Source: Collinsella sp. (GTDB lineage: Bacteria > Actinomycetota > Coriobacteriia > Coriobacteriales > Coriobacteriaceae). From it: a stretch of 33,200 bases of DNA. The stretch lies in NCBI GenBank assembly GCA_019413955.1, contig DXMX01000002.1:51854-85053 (forward strand), given 5' to 3'. Below, in pieces: positions 21,604 through 29,432 of this stretch; positions within the stretch are counted from its first letter, which is position 1, and each line of letters starts with the position of its first letter. The notes below the pieces were generated by a model. It had not been told where the DNA came from. It did not search any database and was given only the letters and a program-made list of their open reading frames with translations. The translations under genes and the position numbers were made by a program.

Positions 21604-22453
21604 CCAAGTTGTCGAAGGACAGGCCGTAGCTCGCATACTTGTCGCACAGGTCCTTAACCGTGCCGTCCTCATAGAGTGCCTTGAGCGACTCGGTCACGGC
21701 GTCGGCCGACTTGGTGTCGCCCTTCTTAAAGCCAACGGCGTAGTGCTCGCTGGACAGCGGCTCATCAAGCTGCGTATAGGCATCGGGCTTGGCGGCAAGC
21801 TGATACTGGGCAATCGAAAGATCGCACGCCACGGCATCGACCGCGCCGCTCTCGAGCTGCATAAAGGCCGTGTTGTACTCGCCGATCGTGTCGAGCGTGG
21901 CAAACGTCGCTGCCAGATCCTTCTGGTCACCCTCAAGCACGTCCTGCGCAGCGGAATCAGTCTGGGTAATCACAGTCTTGCCGGCAAGATCGTCCCAACC
22001 CTTGATGCCCGCATCCTTCTTTACCACCAGCACCTGCTCGTTGAGCATGTACGGCTCGGAGAACGTGTAGTCGTCCTCGCGACCCTCCATGGTAAAGCCG
22101 TTCCAGATGCAGTTGATGGCGCCCGAGTTGAGCAGCGTGTCTTTAGCGTCCCAGTCGATGGCCTCGTATTTGACCTCCCAGCCCTGCTTATCGGCAACGG
22201 CCTTGGCAAGGTCAAGGTCAAAGCCCGTGTACTCGCCGTCATCGCCTACAAAGCCGTACGGAGGATAGGACTTGTCAAAGCCCACCACGAGCTTGTTGGA
22301 CTCCGCAGCGCCCTTCACATCTTTGGCCGTGGCAGAGCCAGCAGCGGAACCCTTACCGGCGCCGCCGCCGCAGCCGACAAGACCAAGGCCAAGCACCATG
22401 GCAAACGAGCCGGCTAGACCAACAAACTGACGACGAGACATATCGGTATTCAT
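21593..22453 (-). CDS. Amino-acid ABC transporter substrate-binding lipoprotein
   Basis: 286 residues. The N-terminus MNTDMSRRQFVGLAGSFAMV continues to a lipobox LVGC and a Gly/Ala/Ser-rich spacer, so the mature protein is lipid-anchored outside the membrane. The SRRQF context also resembles a twin-arginine signal. The mature part is a type II binding protein of the SBP_bac_3 family: LVVGFDKSYPPYGFVGDDGEYTGFDLDLAKAVA, NCIWNGFT, TQTDSAAQ and a C-terminal KALYEDGTVKDLCDKY. ATG 22453 follows AAGGGGG. It is the first gene of the importer operon and has a good promoter with an operator-like repeat upstream. Confidence 0.94.
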   Translation of the reverse strand: MNTDMSRRQFVGLAGSFAMVLGLGLVGCGGGAGKGSAAGSATAKDVKGAAESNKLVVGFDKSYPPYGFVGDDGEYTGFDLDLAKAVADKQGWEVKYEAIDWDAKDTLLNSGAINCIWNGFTMEGREDDYTFSEPYMLNEQVLVVKKDAGIKGWDDLAGKTVITQTDSAAQDVLEGDQKDLAATFATLDTIGEYNTAFMQLESGAVDAVACDLSIAQYQLAAKPDAYTQLDEPLSSEHYAVGFKKGDTKSADAVTESLKALYEDGTVKDLCDKYASYGLSFDNLVLK

Positions 22454-22471
22454 GGTATTCCCCCTTGGTGG

Positions 22472-22491
22472 CACTTTAGTTAAGTAAAGTG
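22472..22491. promoter_or_regulatory. Operator-like inverted repeat in importer leader
   Basis: CACTTTA-gttaag-TAAAGTG is a perfect 7-6-7 repeat lying just downstream of the promoter. A third CACTTTA (22516-22522) sits in the promoter spacer. A repressor could bind at both. Confidence 0.55.
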
Positions 22492-22509
22492 AGTCTTGTA
22501 ACGTTCAGA

Positions 22510-22538
22510 ATCATACACTTTACCTTGATAGAGTACAA
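22510..22538 (-). promoter_or_regulatory. Promoter of the amino-acid importer operon
   Basis: On the minus strand, TTGTAC (22533-22538), a 17-base spacer and TATGAT (22510-22515) lie about 57 bases before the binding-protein start. Confidence 0.7.
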
Positions 22539-22545
22539 GGCGAGT

Positions 22546-22684
22546 TTGCCCGCCGCGTGAGGGGTGTGGGGGTTAAGTTTCCTGCTCTACAGTCCTGCTC
22601 ACGACGGAGGCCACATTAAGTGGCCTCCTGTTCGTGCGGAACTCGCGATAAACTTAACCCCCACACCCCTCACGCGGCGGGCAA
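22546..22684. repeat. 139-nt palindromic element with 35-bp perfect arms
   Basis: The arms at 22546-22580 and 22650-22684 are exact reverse complements over 35 bases, running from TTGCCCGCCGCGTGAGG to GGGTTAAGTTT. The 69-base centre contains a second perfect hairpin, GGAGGCCAC-attaa-GTGGCCTCC. No direct repeats are seen at the borders. It resembles a MITE-like or REPIN-like unit, or a very strong transcription barrier between divergent genes. Confidence 0.9.
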
Positions 22685-22791
22685 CCGTCGTTGGGCTTAT
22701 CACTAACACGAATAAACCGCTTGTATATCGTCTGCTGGCTTGGCACGGTACAATACTTGCAGCTTTAATTCATGAATTAGTGGAGTTATTG

Positions 22792-24240
22792 ATGGCAGAA
22801 TCTCGTGCGGAGCGTAAGGCTCGTCGTGCTTTGATCGAGGCGGCTGAGGGGTCGAAGGAGGAGAAATCTTCTACGAAATCCAAGTCTTCTAAAGCTGCAA
22901 AAAGCAAATTGACCAAGAGCAGGGCTAAGACCAAGCGTTCTGACTCTCGTCGAGGCGGGGACAAGGCGTCTCAGACTCGTTCCAAGCGCTCGCATAATAA
23001 CTCGGTTCCGTCTGCGCGTAAGGCTGTGGATCCCAAGTCTCCCTGTTCCATCATGAGAGCTTGCGGCGGGTGCACGGCGCTCAATCGTCCTTATAAGAAG
23101 CAGCTGGCGGCCAAGCAGGCTGCTATGGAGGAGCTTTTTGCTGCTCTTTGCGAGCGCGAGGGTATTAGCGTCGACCCCATTCGCGGTATGGGCATCACCC
23201 TGGGCGACCCGGGTAAATATCCTGCGCCGCGCGGGTTTCGCCATAAGGCCGCCACTCCCTTTGCCCCCGGTAAAGAGGGCGCTGTCCGCTGCGGCTTTTT
23301 TGAACGTGGCACGCACAGAATCGTTGCTGTTCCCGAATGTCCCGTCGAGGCGCCGGGTGCCCGTCAGATTCTCAACGGCATCGCGCGTGAGGCTGAGCGC
23401 CTGCGCATTCCCGCCTTTAACGAGGACAAGCATCTGGGCTTGCTTCGCTATGCCGTCGTTCGCTGCGGCTGGCGCACCGACCAAATCATGGTCACCCTCG
23501 TGACCGCCCAGCGCGACCTGCCGCATGCACAGGATTTCTTTGAGGCCGTCGCCGCACTCGATCCGCGCATCGTCACCGTCGCCCAAAACATCAACGGACG
23601 CACCGGCAACGCCATCCTCGGCGAGGAAACCCGCATTGTATATGGCGCCGAGTGCATGCGCGACCAGCTGCTCGGTTGCAAATTCGATATCTCCCCCACC
23701 GCGTTCTATCAGACCAATCCGCAGCAGACCGAGCTGCTCTATCAGCTCGCTATCGACGGCATGGATCTGCACCAGGGCGATGTGCTTATGGATGCTTACT
23801 GCGGCAGCGGCACCATCGGTCTTTGCGCAGCTAAAGATGCCCAGAACAAGGGGGTCGGCATCATGCTGCTCGGTGTGGAGCGCAACCCGGCGGGCATTGC
23901 CGACGCACGTCGTAATGCCGAGCTCAACGGCCTCACCCGCAGCGCTTGGTTTATGGCCGACGACGCCACCGATTACATCCTAGATGCCGCCGACAACAAC
24001 GAGCGGATCGATGTCCTTTCCATCGACCCGCCGCGTGCCGGCTCCACCCCCGAGTTCCTCGAAGCTGCCTGCGCACTTAAGCCGCGCCGCATCACCTATA
24101 TCAGCTGCAACCCCGTGACTCAAGAGCGCGACCTGCATCAGCTCCTCGACGGAGGCTATCGCCTGCTCAAGATCGCGCCCGTCGACATGTTCCCTCACAC
24201 CGACCACACCGAAACCGTAGCGGTCCTCGAACGCCGCTAA
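22792..24240 (+). CDS. RlmC/RlmD-like 23S rRNA (uracil-5)-methyltransferase
   Basis: 482 residues. It should transfer a methyl group from S-adenosylmethionine to C5 of a uracil, probably in 23S rRNA. Residues 1-80 are a Lys/Ser/Arg-rich low-complexity tail in place of the TRAM domain often found here. Cys85, Cys91, Cys94 (PCSIMRACGGC) and Cys182 (PECP) fit the iron-sulfur cluster. The methyltransferase core has MDAYCGSGTIG for cofactor binding, IDPPRAG, catalytic Cys439 in YISCNPVTQERD, and Glu474 in HTETVAVLERR. ATG 22792 has GGAG upstream; the frame is open further upstream but runs into the palindromic element. RlmC, RlmD or TrmA-like specificity cannot be fixed from sequence alone. Confidence 0.88.
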   Translation: MAESRAERKARRALIEAAEGSKEEKSSTKSKSSKAAKSKLTKSRAKTKRSDSRRGGDKASQTRSKRSHNNSVPSARKAVDPKSPCSIMRACGGCTALNRPYKKQLAAKQAAMEELFAALCEREGISVDPIRGMGITLGDPGKYPAPRGFRHKAATPFAPGKEGAVRCGFFERGTHRIVAVPECPVEAPGARQILNGIAREAERLRIPAFNEDKHLGLLRYAVVRCGWRTDQIMVTLVTAQRDLPHAQDFFEAVAALDPRIVTVAQNINGRTGNAILGEETRIVYGAECMRDQLLGCKFDISPTAFYQTNPQQTELLYQLAIDGMDLHQGDVLMDAYCGSGTIGLCAAKDAQNKGVGIMLLGVERNPAGIADARRNAELNGLTRSAWFMADDATDYILDAADNNERIDVLSIDPPRAGSTPEFLEAACALKPRRITYISCNPVTQERDLHQLLDGGYRLLKIAPVDMFPHTDHTETVAVLERR

Positions 24241-24268
24241 CCAACCTCAGTATATTTTTGGGACAAGA

Positions 24269-24298
24269 AAGGGGGCGACCCGCCTGGGCCGCCCCCTT
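24269..24298. terminator. Bidirectional terminator after the rRNA methyltransferase gene
   Basis: A 9-bp stem AAGGGGGCG/CGCCCCCTT with a 12-base loop lies between convergent genes; on the minus strand it is followed by TCTTG. Confidence 0.75.
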
Positions 24299-24318
24299 CG
24301 CTTGGTTTATAAACTCCG

Positions 24319-25140
24319 CTACATCCCATTGCGCAGATCGCACACGCCGGCTGCCGCCATCTCGCGCAGCAGCGTCTCGCGGTCGCGCGTCACGATCAAA
24401 TCCAGCGGGAAGTGAATCTCGTCGAGCATCTTGCGCGCGTGATCGAGCTTGCCAATGGCCATGCCAATGTGGGCATCGGTCGACACGCCAATGCCCACGC
24501 CCAGCTCGGCGCAGCGCTCGGCGATCTTGCGGCATACGGCCCAATGCTCAGCGTCGACACCGTGTTCAAGACTATGGTTGTTGATCTCGATAATCTTGTG
24601 CTTGGCCTTAGCTGCCAACAGTACCTCGTCGATATCGAACGGCACGCCCGAACGCCCCGTGTGGCCCAGCATGAACACCTTGGGATGCTCCAGGGCATTG
24701 ATATACATCTCGGTCGTCTGGGCCAGCGTCGCGCCCTCAGCAATCTGCGGATTATGCACGCTTGCAACCAAATAATCCAAATTACGCGTAACCAAATCGA
24801 ACAGTGAATGCTGGCGGCTGTACGAATCGCCGGCAATATCGAGCGTGACAGGAGTGTCCTCGCCAAACAGGCTTCCGTCCAGCGAAACGATATCGGCCTC
24901 GGCGCCGCGAAGTACCAGCACGCCGCTCCAAATGCGCGGCCAGATATCCTGGTTAATAAAGAACTGGAAACTGCGCAGGTCATTGGGGCAAGGCGTAACC
25001 ATAGAGCTCAAATGGTCGGCAGATCCGAGTACCTGCAGACCACGCTCTGCCGCCCAGTACACATTCTCCTCAATGGTCGAATATGCATGCGCAGAGAACA
25101 TCGTGTGGGTATGAATGTCACAAGAAAGCAGGTAGAGCAT
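24319..25140 (-). CDS. PHP-domain phosphoesterase (YcdX-like)
   Basis: 273 residues, one PHP domain. Metal-binding motifs are DIHTHTMFSAHA (about 8-19), SADHLS (about 41-46), GAEADI, ASVHNP, GHTGR and the C-terminal STDAHIG, all in the order expected for a trinuclear-metal phosphatase of the YcdX/histidinol-phosphatase-like group. The enzyme hydrolyses phosphate esters; its substrate is unknown. ATG 25140 follows AAGGAG. It lies downstream of the aminotransferase on the same strand but has its own promoter. Since histidine synthesis uses both a class I aminotransferase and a PHP histidinol phosphatase, that pathway is conceivable, but both proteins look more like general family members. Confidence 0.87.
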   Translation of the reverse strand: MLYLLSCDIHTHTMFSAHAYSTIEENVYWAAERGLQVLGSADHLSSMVTPCPNDLRSFQFFINQDIWPRIWSGVLVLRGAEADIVSLDGSLFGEDTPVTLDIAGDSYSRQHSLFDLVTRNLDYLVASVHNPQIAEGATLAQTTEMYINALEHPKVFMLGHTGRSGVPFDIDEVLLAAKAKHKIIEINNHSLEHGVDAEHWAVCRKIAERCAELGVGIGVSTDAHIGMAIGKLDHARKMLDEIHFPLDLIVTRDRETLLREMAAAGVCDLRNGM

Positions 25141-25177
25141 CGGGTCTCCTTATCCGGTATGGCCGTCGCGTATATTC

Positions 25178-25206
25178 ATTGTACGCATAGCCTTCGATAG
25201 TCGTAA
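25178..25206 (-). promoter_or_regulatory. Promoter of the PHP phosphoesterase gene
   Basis: On the minus strand, TTACGA (25201-25206), a 17-base spacer and TACAAT (25178-25183) lie about 38 bases before the start codon. Confidence 0.6.
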
Positions 25207-25305
25207 AACCACTCCATCCCAACGACACAACGTCCGTGACAACGGGGTCCGGCTTAACACCAAACCCCGTTTCACGTAAAACATTGCAGGCAGAGCGCTT
25301 TACTT

Positions 25306-26490
25306 TTAACGATACTCGTCCGCCAACCGTTTCCAAGCGGGTAGCGAATTGACAATCGTTTCGTAACTCACGCAATAACCCAGGCGGAACCAGCCCGGCA
25401 TGCCAAAGCTGTCCGAGGGAACCGCAAGCAACTCATACTTCTTTGCGCGTTCGCAAAACGCATTCGCATCGGGCTCGAGAGCCTTCACCCACAGGTAAAA
25501 AGCACCGTCCGGCTCAACATAGGTATAGCCGTAGTCCTCCAAGGCTTCGGTGAGCGCCGTGCGGTTGCGAGCATAGGCCTCAACGTCGCTCGGTTCATCG
25601 ATGCAGTCGATAATTACGCGCTGGAAAAGCGCCGGCGCGCACACGAATCCCAACGTACGGGCGGCACCGGCAACGGCGGGCATAAGACGAGCTGCCTGAG
25701 GATTCGTATTAGGAACCAGGATCCACCCCACGCGCTCGCCCGGCAGCGAAAGCGACTTGGAATACGAGTAGCACACGATGGTGTGCTCGTAGATCGAAGG
25801 TACCCAAGGCACCTCGGCGCCATAGACAATCTCGCGATACGGCTCATCCGAGATAAGTGTGATCGGGTTCTCGGGATCGCGCTTGGCGTTGACCTCGCGC
25901 AGAACATTGGCCAGTCGCGTCAGCGTGTCGCGTGTATATACGGCACCGGTCGGATTGTTGGGCGAGTCGATAATGACGGCTGCCGTCTTGTCGGTGATCG
26001 CCTTGAATACGTTATCCACGCTCAGCTGGAATGTGTCCTCGTTGGCAAGCGCCTCGACACACGTGCAGCCGGCCTTCTCAATCCAAACGCGATACTCCGG
26101 AAAGTACGGGGCGATAACAATAACCTCGTCGCCCGGATTCGTAACGGCGTTGAGCGCGCAGGTGAGCGAAGCCGCGGCACCCACCGTCATAAAGACGTCT
26201 TTGCCCTCATAGCTCGTGCCAAAGCGGCGGTTGAGCGATTCGGCCACAGCGGCACGACATTGCGGCAGGCCCGGTGCGGGCGTGTAGCCGTGCAGCTGGT
26301 CGCTCGGCAGCTCCAGGGCCTTCTTAATGGACTCCGCCACAGCAGCGGGTGCCGGAACGCTCGGATTGCCCAGCGAAAAATCGAATACGTTTTCCGCACC
26401 GATCTGCGCCTTGCGCTCAAGGCCATAGCTAAAAATCTCACGGATGATGGAGCTTTCCGCACCGCGAGCATACATAGTTTCGTTGATCAT
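25306..26490 (-). CDS. Pyridoxal-phosphate aminotransferase, class I/II
   Basis: 394 residues. Fold-type I motifs are in order: FSLGNPSVPAP, GYTPAPGLPQCRAAVAES, SPNNPTGAVY (Asn179), SDEPYREIVY (Asp215, Tyr218), SYSKSLSLPGERVGW with the cofactor Lys245 and Arg253, and a C-terminal GWFRLGYCVSYET whose Arg binds the substrate carboxylate. It probably moves an amino group between an amino acid, possibly aspartate or an aromatic one, and a keto acid; specificity is open. ATG 26490 follows GGGGAA; a longer frame reaching into the 26550-26611 palindrome has no ribosome site. The gene stands alone between a palindromic element and the PHP gene. Confidence 0.93.
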   Translation of the reverse strand: MINETMYARGAESSIIREIFSYGLERKAQIGAENVFDFSLGNPSVPAPAAVAESIKKALELPSDQLHGYTPAPGLPQCRAAVAESLNRRFGTSYEGKDVFMTVGAAASLTCALNAVTNPGDEVIVIAPYFPEYRVWIEKAGCTCVEALANEDTFQLSVDNVFKAITDKTAAVIIDSPNNPTGAVYTRDTLTRLANVLREVNAKRDPENPITLISDEPYREIVYGAEVPWVPSIYEHTIVCYSYSKSLSLPGERVGWILVPNTNPQAARLMPAVAGAARTLGFVCAPALFQRVIIDCIDEPSDVEAYARNRTALTEALEDYGYTYVEPDGAFYLWVKALEPDANAFCERAKKYELLAVPSDSFGMPGWFRLGYCVSYETIVNSLPAWKRLADEYR

Positions 26491-26549
26491 CTGTTCCCCT
26501 TTCGCATAGGCGCTATTGTACGCTTTAGCCGAGCAAAGTGCCGCAGCAA

Positions 26550-26611
26550 TGTTGATTGGGGACAGACTTAAATGCGTGAAAACGCTCATTTAAGTCTGTC
26601 CCCAATCAACA
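26550..26611. repeat. REPIN-like palindrome overlapping the ftsH stop codon
   Basis: Perfect 25-bp arms (26550-26574 and 26587-26611), each containing GGGGACAGACTTAAATG or its complement, enclose a 12-base loop that can form a small CGT-gaaa-ACG hairpin. The ftsH stop codon lies in the right arm. The GGGGACAG core resembles the GGGACAG of the 49-nt repeats, but the layout differs. Confidence 0.9.
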
Positions 26612-28735
26612 GTCGGCATCGGCATCGACGACGGCATGGTCATCGTCAGCATTATCGGATGCGGCTTCGGCATCCTCCTGCATGGCCGCCTGCGCAAAGG
26701 CCGCGGCATCAGCCGCCAGCTCCTCCTCGCTCATACGAGGCGCGCGCTTCTTGGTCGGCATGCCGGCCGCCTTGGCATTGCGCTCCTCCTTGGCCGCCAG
26801 GATATCGCCCTCGCGCTCAAGGTAGGCATTCCACTCGTTGTCGAGCAGGGCGTTCACGGCGTCGCCTTCGACGGTCTCGCGCTCAAGCAGCACCTTCGCC
26901 ATCAGATCGAGCTGATCGCGACGGGCGTCCAGGATCTCGACCGCACGACGATGGGCTTCGCGCATGATGCGCTGAACCTCGATATCGATGCGGCGTGCCG
27001 TCTCCTCGGAGTAATCCTGGTGATCGGCGTAATCGCGACCAAGGAACACCTGATGCTGCGCCTCGCCAAACACTTGCGTGCCCAGCTCCTCGCTCATGCC
27101 CAGACGCGTAACCATCTCGCGCGCCATCTTGGTCGCACGCTCCAGGTCGTTGCTCGCGCCCGACGTGATGTCATCGCACATGAGCTCCTCGGCAACGCGA
27201 CCGCCCAAGAACACGGCGAGCTCGTCGAGCATCTCGTTCTTGGTCTTGAGGAAGTGGTCCTCCTGCGGAAGCTGCAGCGTGTAGCCCAGGGCCTGACCGC
27301 GGCTGACGATCGAGATCTTATGAACCGGATCGGAGTGCTCCAGGATGTGGCCCACCAAAGCGTGACCGCTCTCGTGGTAGGCAATCGTGGTGCGCTCGGC
27401 CTCGGTCATCACGCGACCCTTGCGTTGCGGTCCGGCAATCACGCGCTCCATCGACTCCTCGACCTCGTCCATCGAGATCACGGAACGATGACGGCGAGCG
27501 GCCAGCAGCGCAGACTCGTTGAGCAGGTTCGCCAAATCGGCACCAGTAAAGCCAACGGTCATCTGGGCGAGCTTCTCAAACTTAACGTCCTCGTCCATCG
27601 GCTTGTTCTCGGCATGCACGCGCAAGATCTGCTCGCGGCCCTTCACATCCGGACGGTCGACCGTAACCTGACGATCAAAACGGCCGGGACGCAGCAATGC
27701 CGGATCCAGGATGTCAGGACGGTTGGTCGCAGCGATCAGGATGACCGACTCGCTTTCCTCAAAGCCGTCCATCTCGACCAGCAGCTGGTTGAGCGTCTGC
27801 TCGCGATCGTCGTGACCGCCGCCCAAGCCAGCTCCGCGCTGACGTCCCACGGCATCGATCTCATCGATGAAGATGATCGACGGGGCCTGGGACTTGGCCT
27901 CCTTAAAGAGGTCACGCACGCGGCTGGCACCGACACCTACGAACATCTCGACAAAGTCGGAACCCGAGATACTAAAGAACGGCACGCCCGCCTCGCCGGC
28001 AACGGCCTTGGCCAGCAGCGTTTTACCGGTGCCCGGAGGGCCAACCAGCAACACGCCACGCGGGATCTTGGCGCCCAGCTTGCGATAGCGATCCGGATCG
28101 CTCAAAAAGTCACGGATCTCCTCGAGCTCCTCGACTGCCTCGTCCACGCCGGCAACGTCTTCAAACTTGACCTTGGGGCGTGTGGCCTCGTTGGTCTTGG
28201 CGTTGGTCTTGCCAAACTGCATGTTCCTGTTGTTGGCGCCCATCATCTGGCGCATAAAGTAGAACATGATGGCGATAAGGGCGATCGTCGGAAGCACACT
28301 CATCGCCAGGTCGCCCCAAAAATCGGGATCGTTGGTGTTGACGATGTACTTGGTATCGGGGTGCTCCGCCATAAGCTCGGCAAGCGAATCGGAGCCGACA
28401 TAGGTCGAGGAGAAGCTCTTGAGCTCGCTCGTATCGCCCTTGTCCTTCTTCGTCTTCCAGTAATGACCCGTCACGCTTCCGTCTTGAACCGTATAGGTCA
28501 GATCTTCGACGCGATCCTGCTTGATGGCACTCACCATCTCGCTCGTCGCGAGCTTAACGGTATTGCTGGAATTGGCAAAGCCGGAGCCCATGTTAAAGAA
28601 GGCGTAGCCCAGGAGCGCGCAAGCCAAAATAAAATACAGCCAGCCCGTACGCGTGGGCTTCTTGCCTCCGGGCACCCCCGGGATCTTAGGCTCCCGGGGA
28701 GTCTGGGAATTGTTATCGTTACGGTCGTCGGGCAT
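26606..28735 (-). CDS. ftsH: ATP-dependent zinc metalloprotease FtsH
   Basis: 709 residues. FtsH is a membrane-anchored hexameric protease that extracts and degrades membrane and regulatory proteins. It has two membrane helices (about 33-49 and 143-161) with the extracytoplasmic domain between. Walker A is GPPGTGKT (232-239), Walker B is IIFIDEID (287-294), and the second region of homology runs from TNRPDILDP to GRFDR (338-355). The zinc site is HESGH (454-458), with the third ligand in the SNDLERAT region. The last ~60 residues are an Ala/Asp/Glu-rich tail ending in DADADC, longer than the usual core. ATG 28735 follows the hpt stop by one base, so it is coupled in the tilS-hpt-ftsH cluster. 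A 25-bp palindrome covers its stop codon. Confidence 0.97.
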   Translation of the reverse strand: MPDDRNDNNSQTPREPKIPGVPGGKKPTRTGWLYFILACALLGYAFFNMGSGFANSSNTVKLATSEMVSAIKQDRVEDLTYTVQDGSVTGHYWKTKKDKGDTSELKSFSSTYVGSDSLAELMAEHPDTKYIVNTNDPDFWGDLAMSVLPTIALIAIMFYFMRQMMGANNRNMQFGKTNAKTNEATRPKVKFEDVAGVDEAVEELEEIRDFLSDPDRYRKLGAKIPRGVLLVGPPGTGKTLLAKAVAGEAGVPFFSISGSDFVEMFVGVGASRVRDLFKEAKSQAPSIIFIDEIDAVGRQRGAGLGGGHDDREQTLNQLLVEMDGFEESESVILIAATNRPDILDPALLRPGRFDRQVTVDRPDVKGREQILRVHAENKPMDEDVKFEKLAQMTVGFTGADLANLLNESALLAARRHRSVISMDEVEESMERVIAGPQRKGRVMTEAERTTIAYHESGHALVGHILEHSDPVHKISIVSRGQALGYTLQLPQEDHFLKTKNEMLDELAVFLGGRVAEELMCDDITSGASNDLERATKMAREMVTRLGMSEELGTQVFGEAQHQVFLGRDYADHQDYSEETARRIDIEVQRIMREAHRRAVEILDARRDQLDLMAKVLLERETVEGDAVNALLDNEWNAYLEREGDILAAKEERNAKAAGMPTKKRAPRMSEEELAADAAAFAQAAMQEDAEAASDNADDDHAVVDADADC

Positions 28736-28736
28736 C

Positions 28737-29285
28737 TTACGAATAAACCTCCGGTTTCAAAATGCCCAGATACGGAAGGTTACGATAGCGCTCGGCATAG
28801 TCGAGGCCGTAGCCCACCACAAAGGCATCGGGGCAATGGGTTCCAACATACTTGGGCGTGATGGCCGAGGTACGGTCCTCAACGTCCTTCCACAGGAAGG
28901 CGGCGACCTCCAGAGAAGCGGGCTTGCGGCTCTCGAGGTTCTTCATCAGATACTTGAGCGTCAGGCCCGAGTCCAGAATGTCCTCAACGATCAGCACGTC
29001 GCGACCGCGGATGTCGATATCCAGATCCTTAATGATACGCACGATACCCGAGGACTTCACACCGTCGCCATAGCTCGAAACAGCCATGAAATCGATGTTG
29101 GTCGGCAGCTCGATCTTGCGCATCAGGTCGCCCATAAAGACCACGGCACCGCGCAGGACCGCAATCAGCACCAGATCCTTACCCGCGTAGTCGCGCGTAA
29201 TCTCCTCGCCCAGGCGAGAGACGATACCGTCGATATCCTCCTGCGTGAACAGAACCTTCTCGATATCCGGATGTTGAGAAGCCAT
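28737..29285 (-). CDS. hpt: Hypoxanthine phosphoribosyltransferase
   Basis: 182 residues, the usual length. It salvages hypoxanthine or guanine to IMP or GMP with PRPP. The PRPP-binding loop is VLIVEDILDSGLT (97-109), VLRGAVVFMGDL (about 43-54) is the other phosphate-binding loop, and SSYGDGVKSSG is the flexible loop. The C-terminal FVVGYGLDYAERYRNLPYLGIL binds the base. ATG 29285 fits the family; the ribosome site is AAAGGGTTGTC-like and modest. It lies between tilS and ftsH in a widely conserved order; the gap to tilS is 147 bases, enough for its own promoter. Confidence 0.97.
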   Translation of the reverse strand: MASQHPDIEKVLFTQEDIDGIVSRLGEEITRDYAGKDLVLIAVLRGAVVFMGDLMRKIELPTNIDFMAVSSYGDGVKSSGIVRIIKDLDIDIRGRDVLIVEDILDSGLTLKYLMKNLESRKPASLEVAAFLWKDVEDRTSAITPKYVGTHCPDAFVVGYGLDYAERYRNLPYLGILKPEVYS

Positions 29286-29350
29286 GACAACCCTTTCTTG
29301 TGCTTATCGCCCACACACCGCCGTATGGACGCGAACTTCACATTCTAGCA

Positions 29351-29381
29351 GCGCACGGGGTAAATTTACCAGCCCGTGCGC
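29351..29381. other. Hairpin in the tilS-hpt gap
   Basis: GCGCACGGG (29351-29359) pairs with CCCGTGCGC (29373-29381) around a GTAAATTTAC palindrome. On the minus strand, TGCTAGAAT just downstream could be an extended -10 box for hpt. The hairpin may end tilS transcripts or act as an operator; no T-run is seen. Confidence 0.45.
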
Positions 29382-29432
29382 CATCAGCGCGGGAATACCG
29401 TCAACGTCGCACAGAATAGCAGACGTGGGACG

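Larger units (their letters stand above)
22454..22791. other. Intergenic region between importer operon and rRNA methyltransferase gene, 338 bases
   Basis: From left to right: an inverted repeat (22472-22491) and the importer promoter (22510-22538), a 139-base palindromic element (22546-22684), then about 105 bases leading to the methyltransferase gene. No gene is supported here. Confidence 0.6.

Noticed and set aside
22454..22545. T-box or amino-acid riboswitch in the importer leader
   Set aside because: The leader from promoter to start codon is under 60 bases and lacks a T-box sequence or terminator; a protein operator fits better.
22564..22791. N-terminal extension of the rRNA methyltransferase
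   Set aside because: The frame is open, but it runs through the 139-nt palindrome, has no ribosome site, and the ATG at 22792 has one.
26636..28861. Open frame of ~740 codons on the plus strand across ftsH and the end of hpt
   Set aside because: It is antisense to clear ftsH and hpt genes, His/Leu/Arg/Ala-rich without motifs, and has no ribosome site of note.
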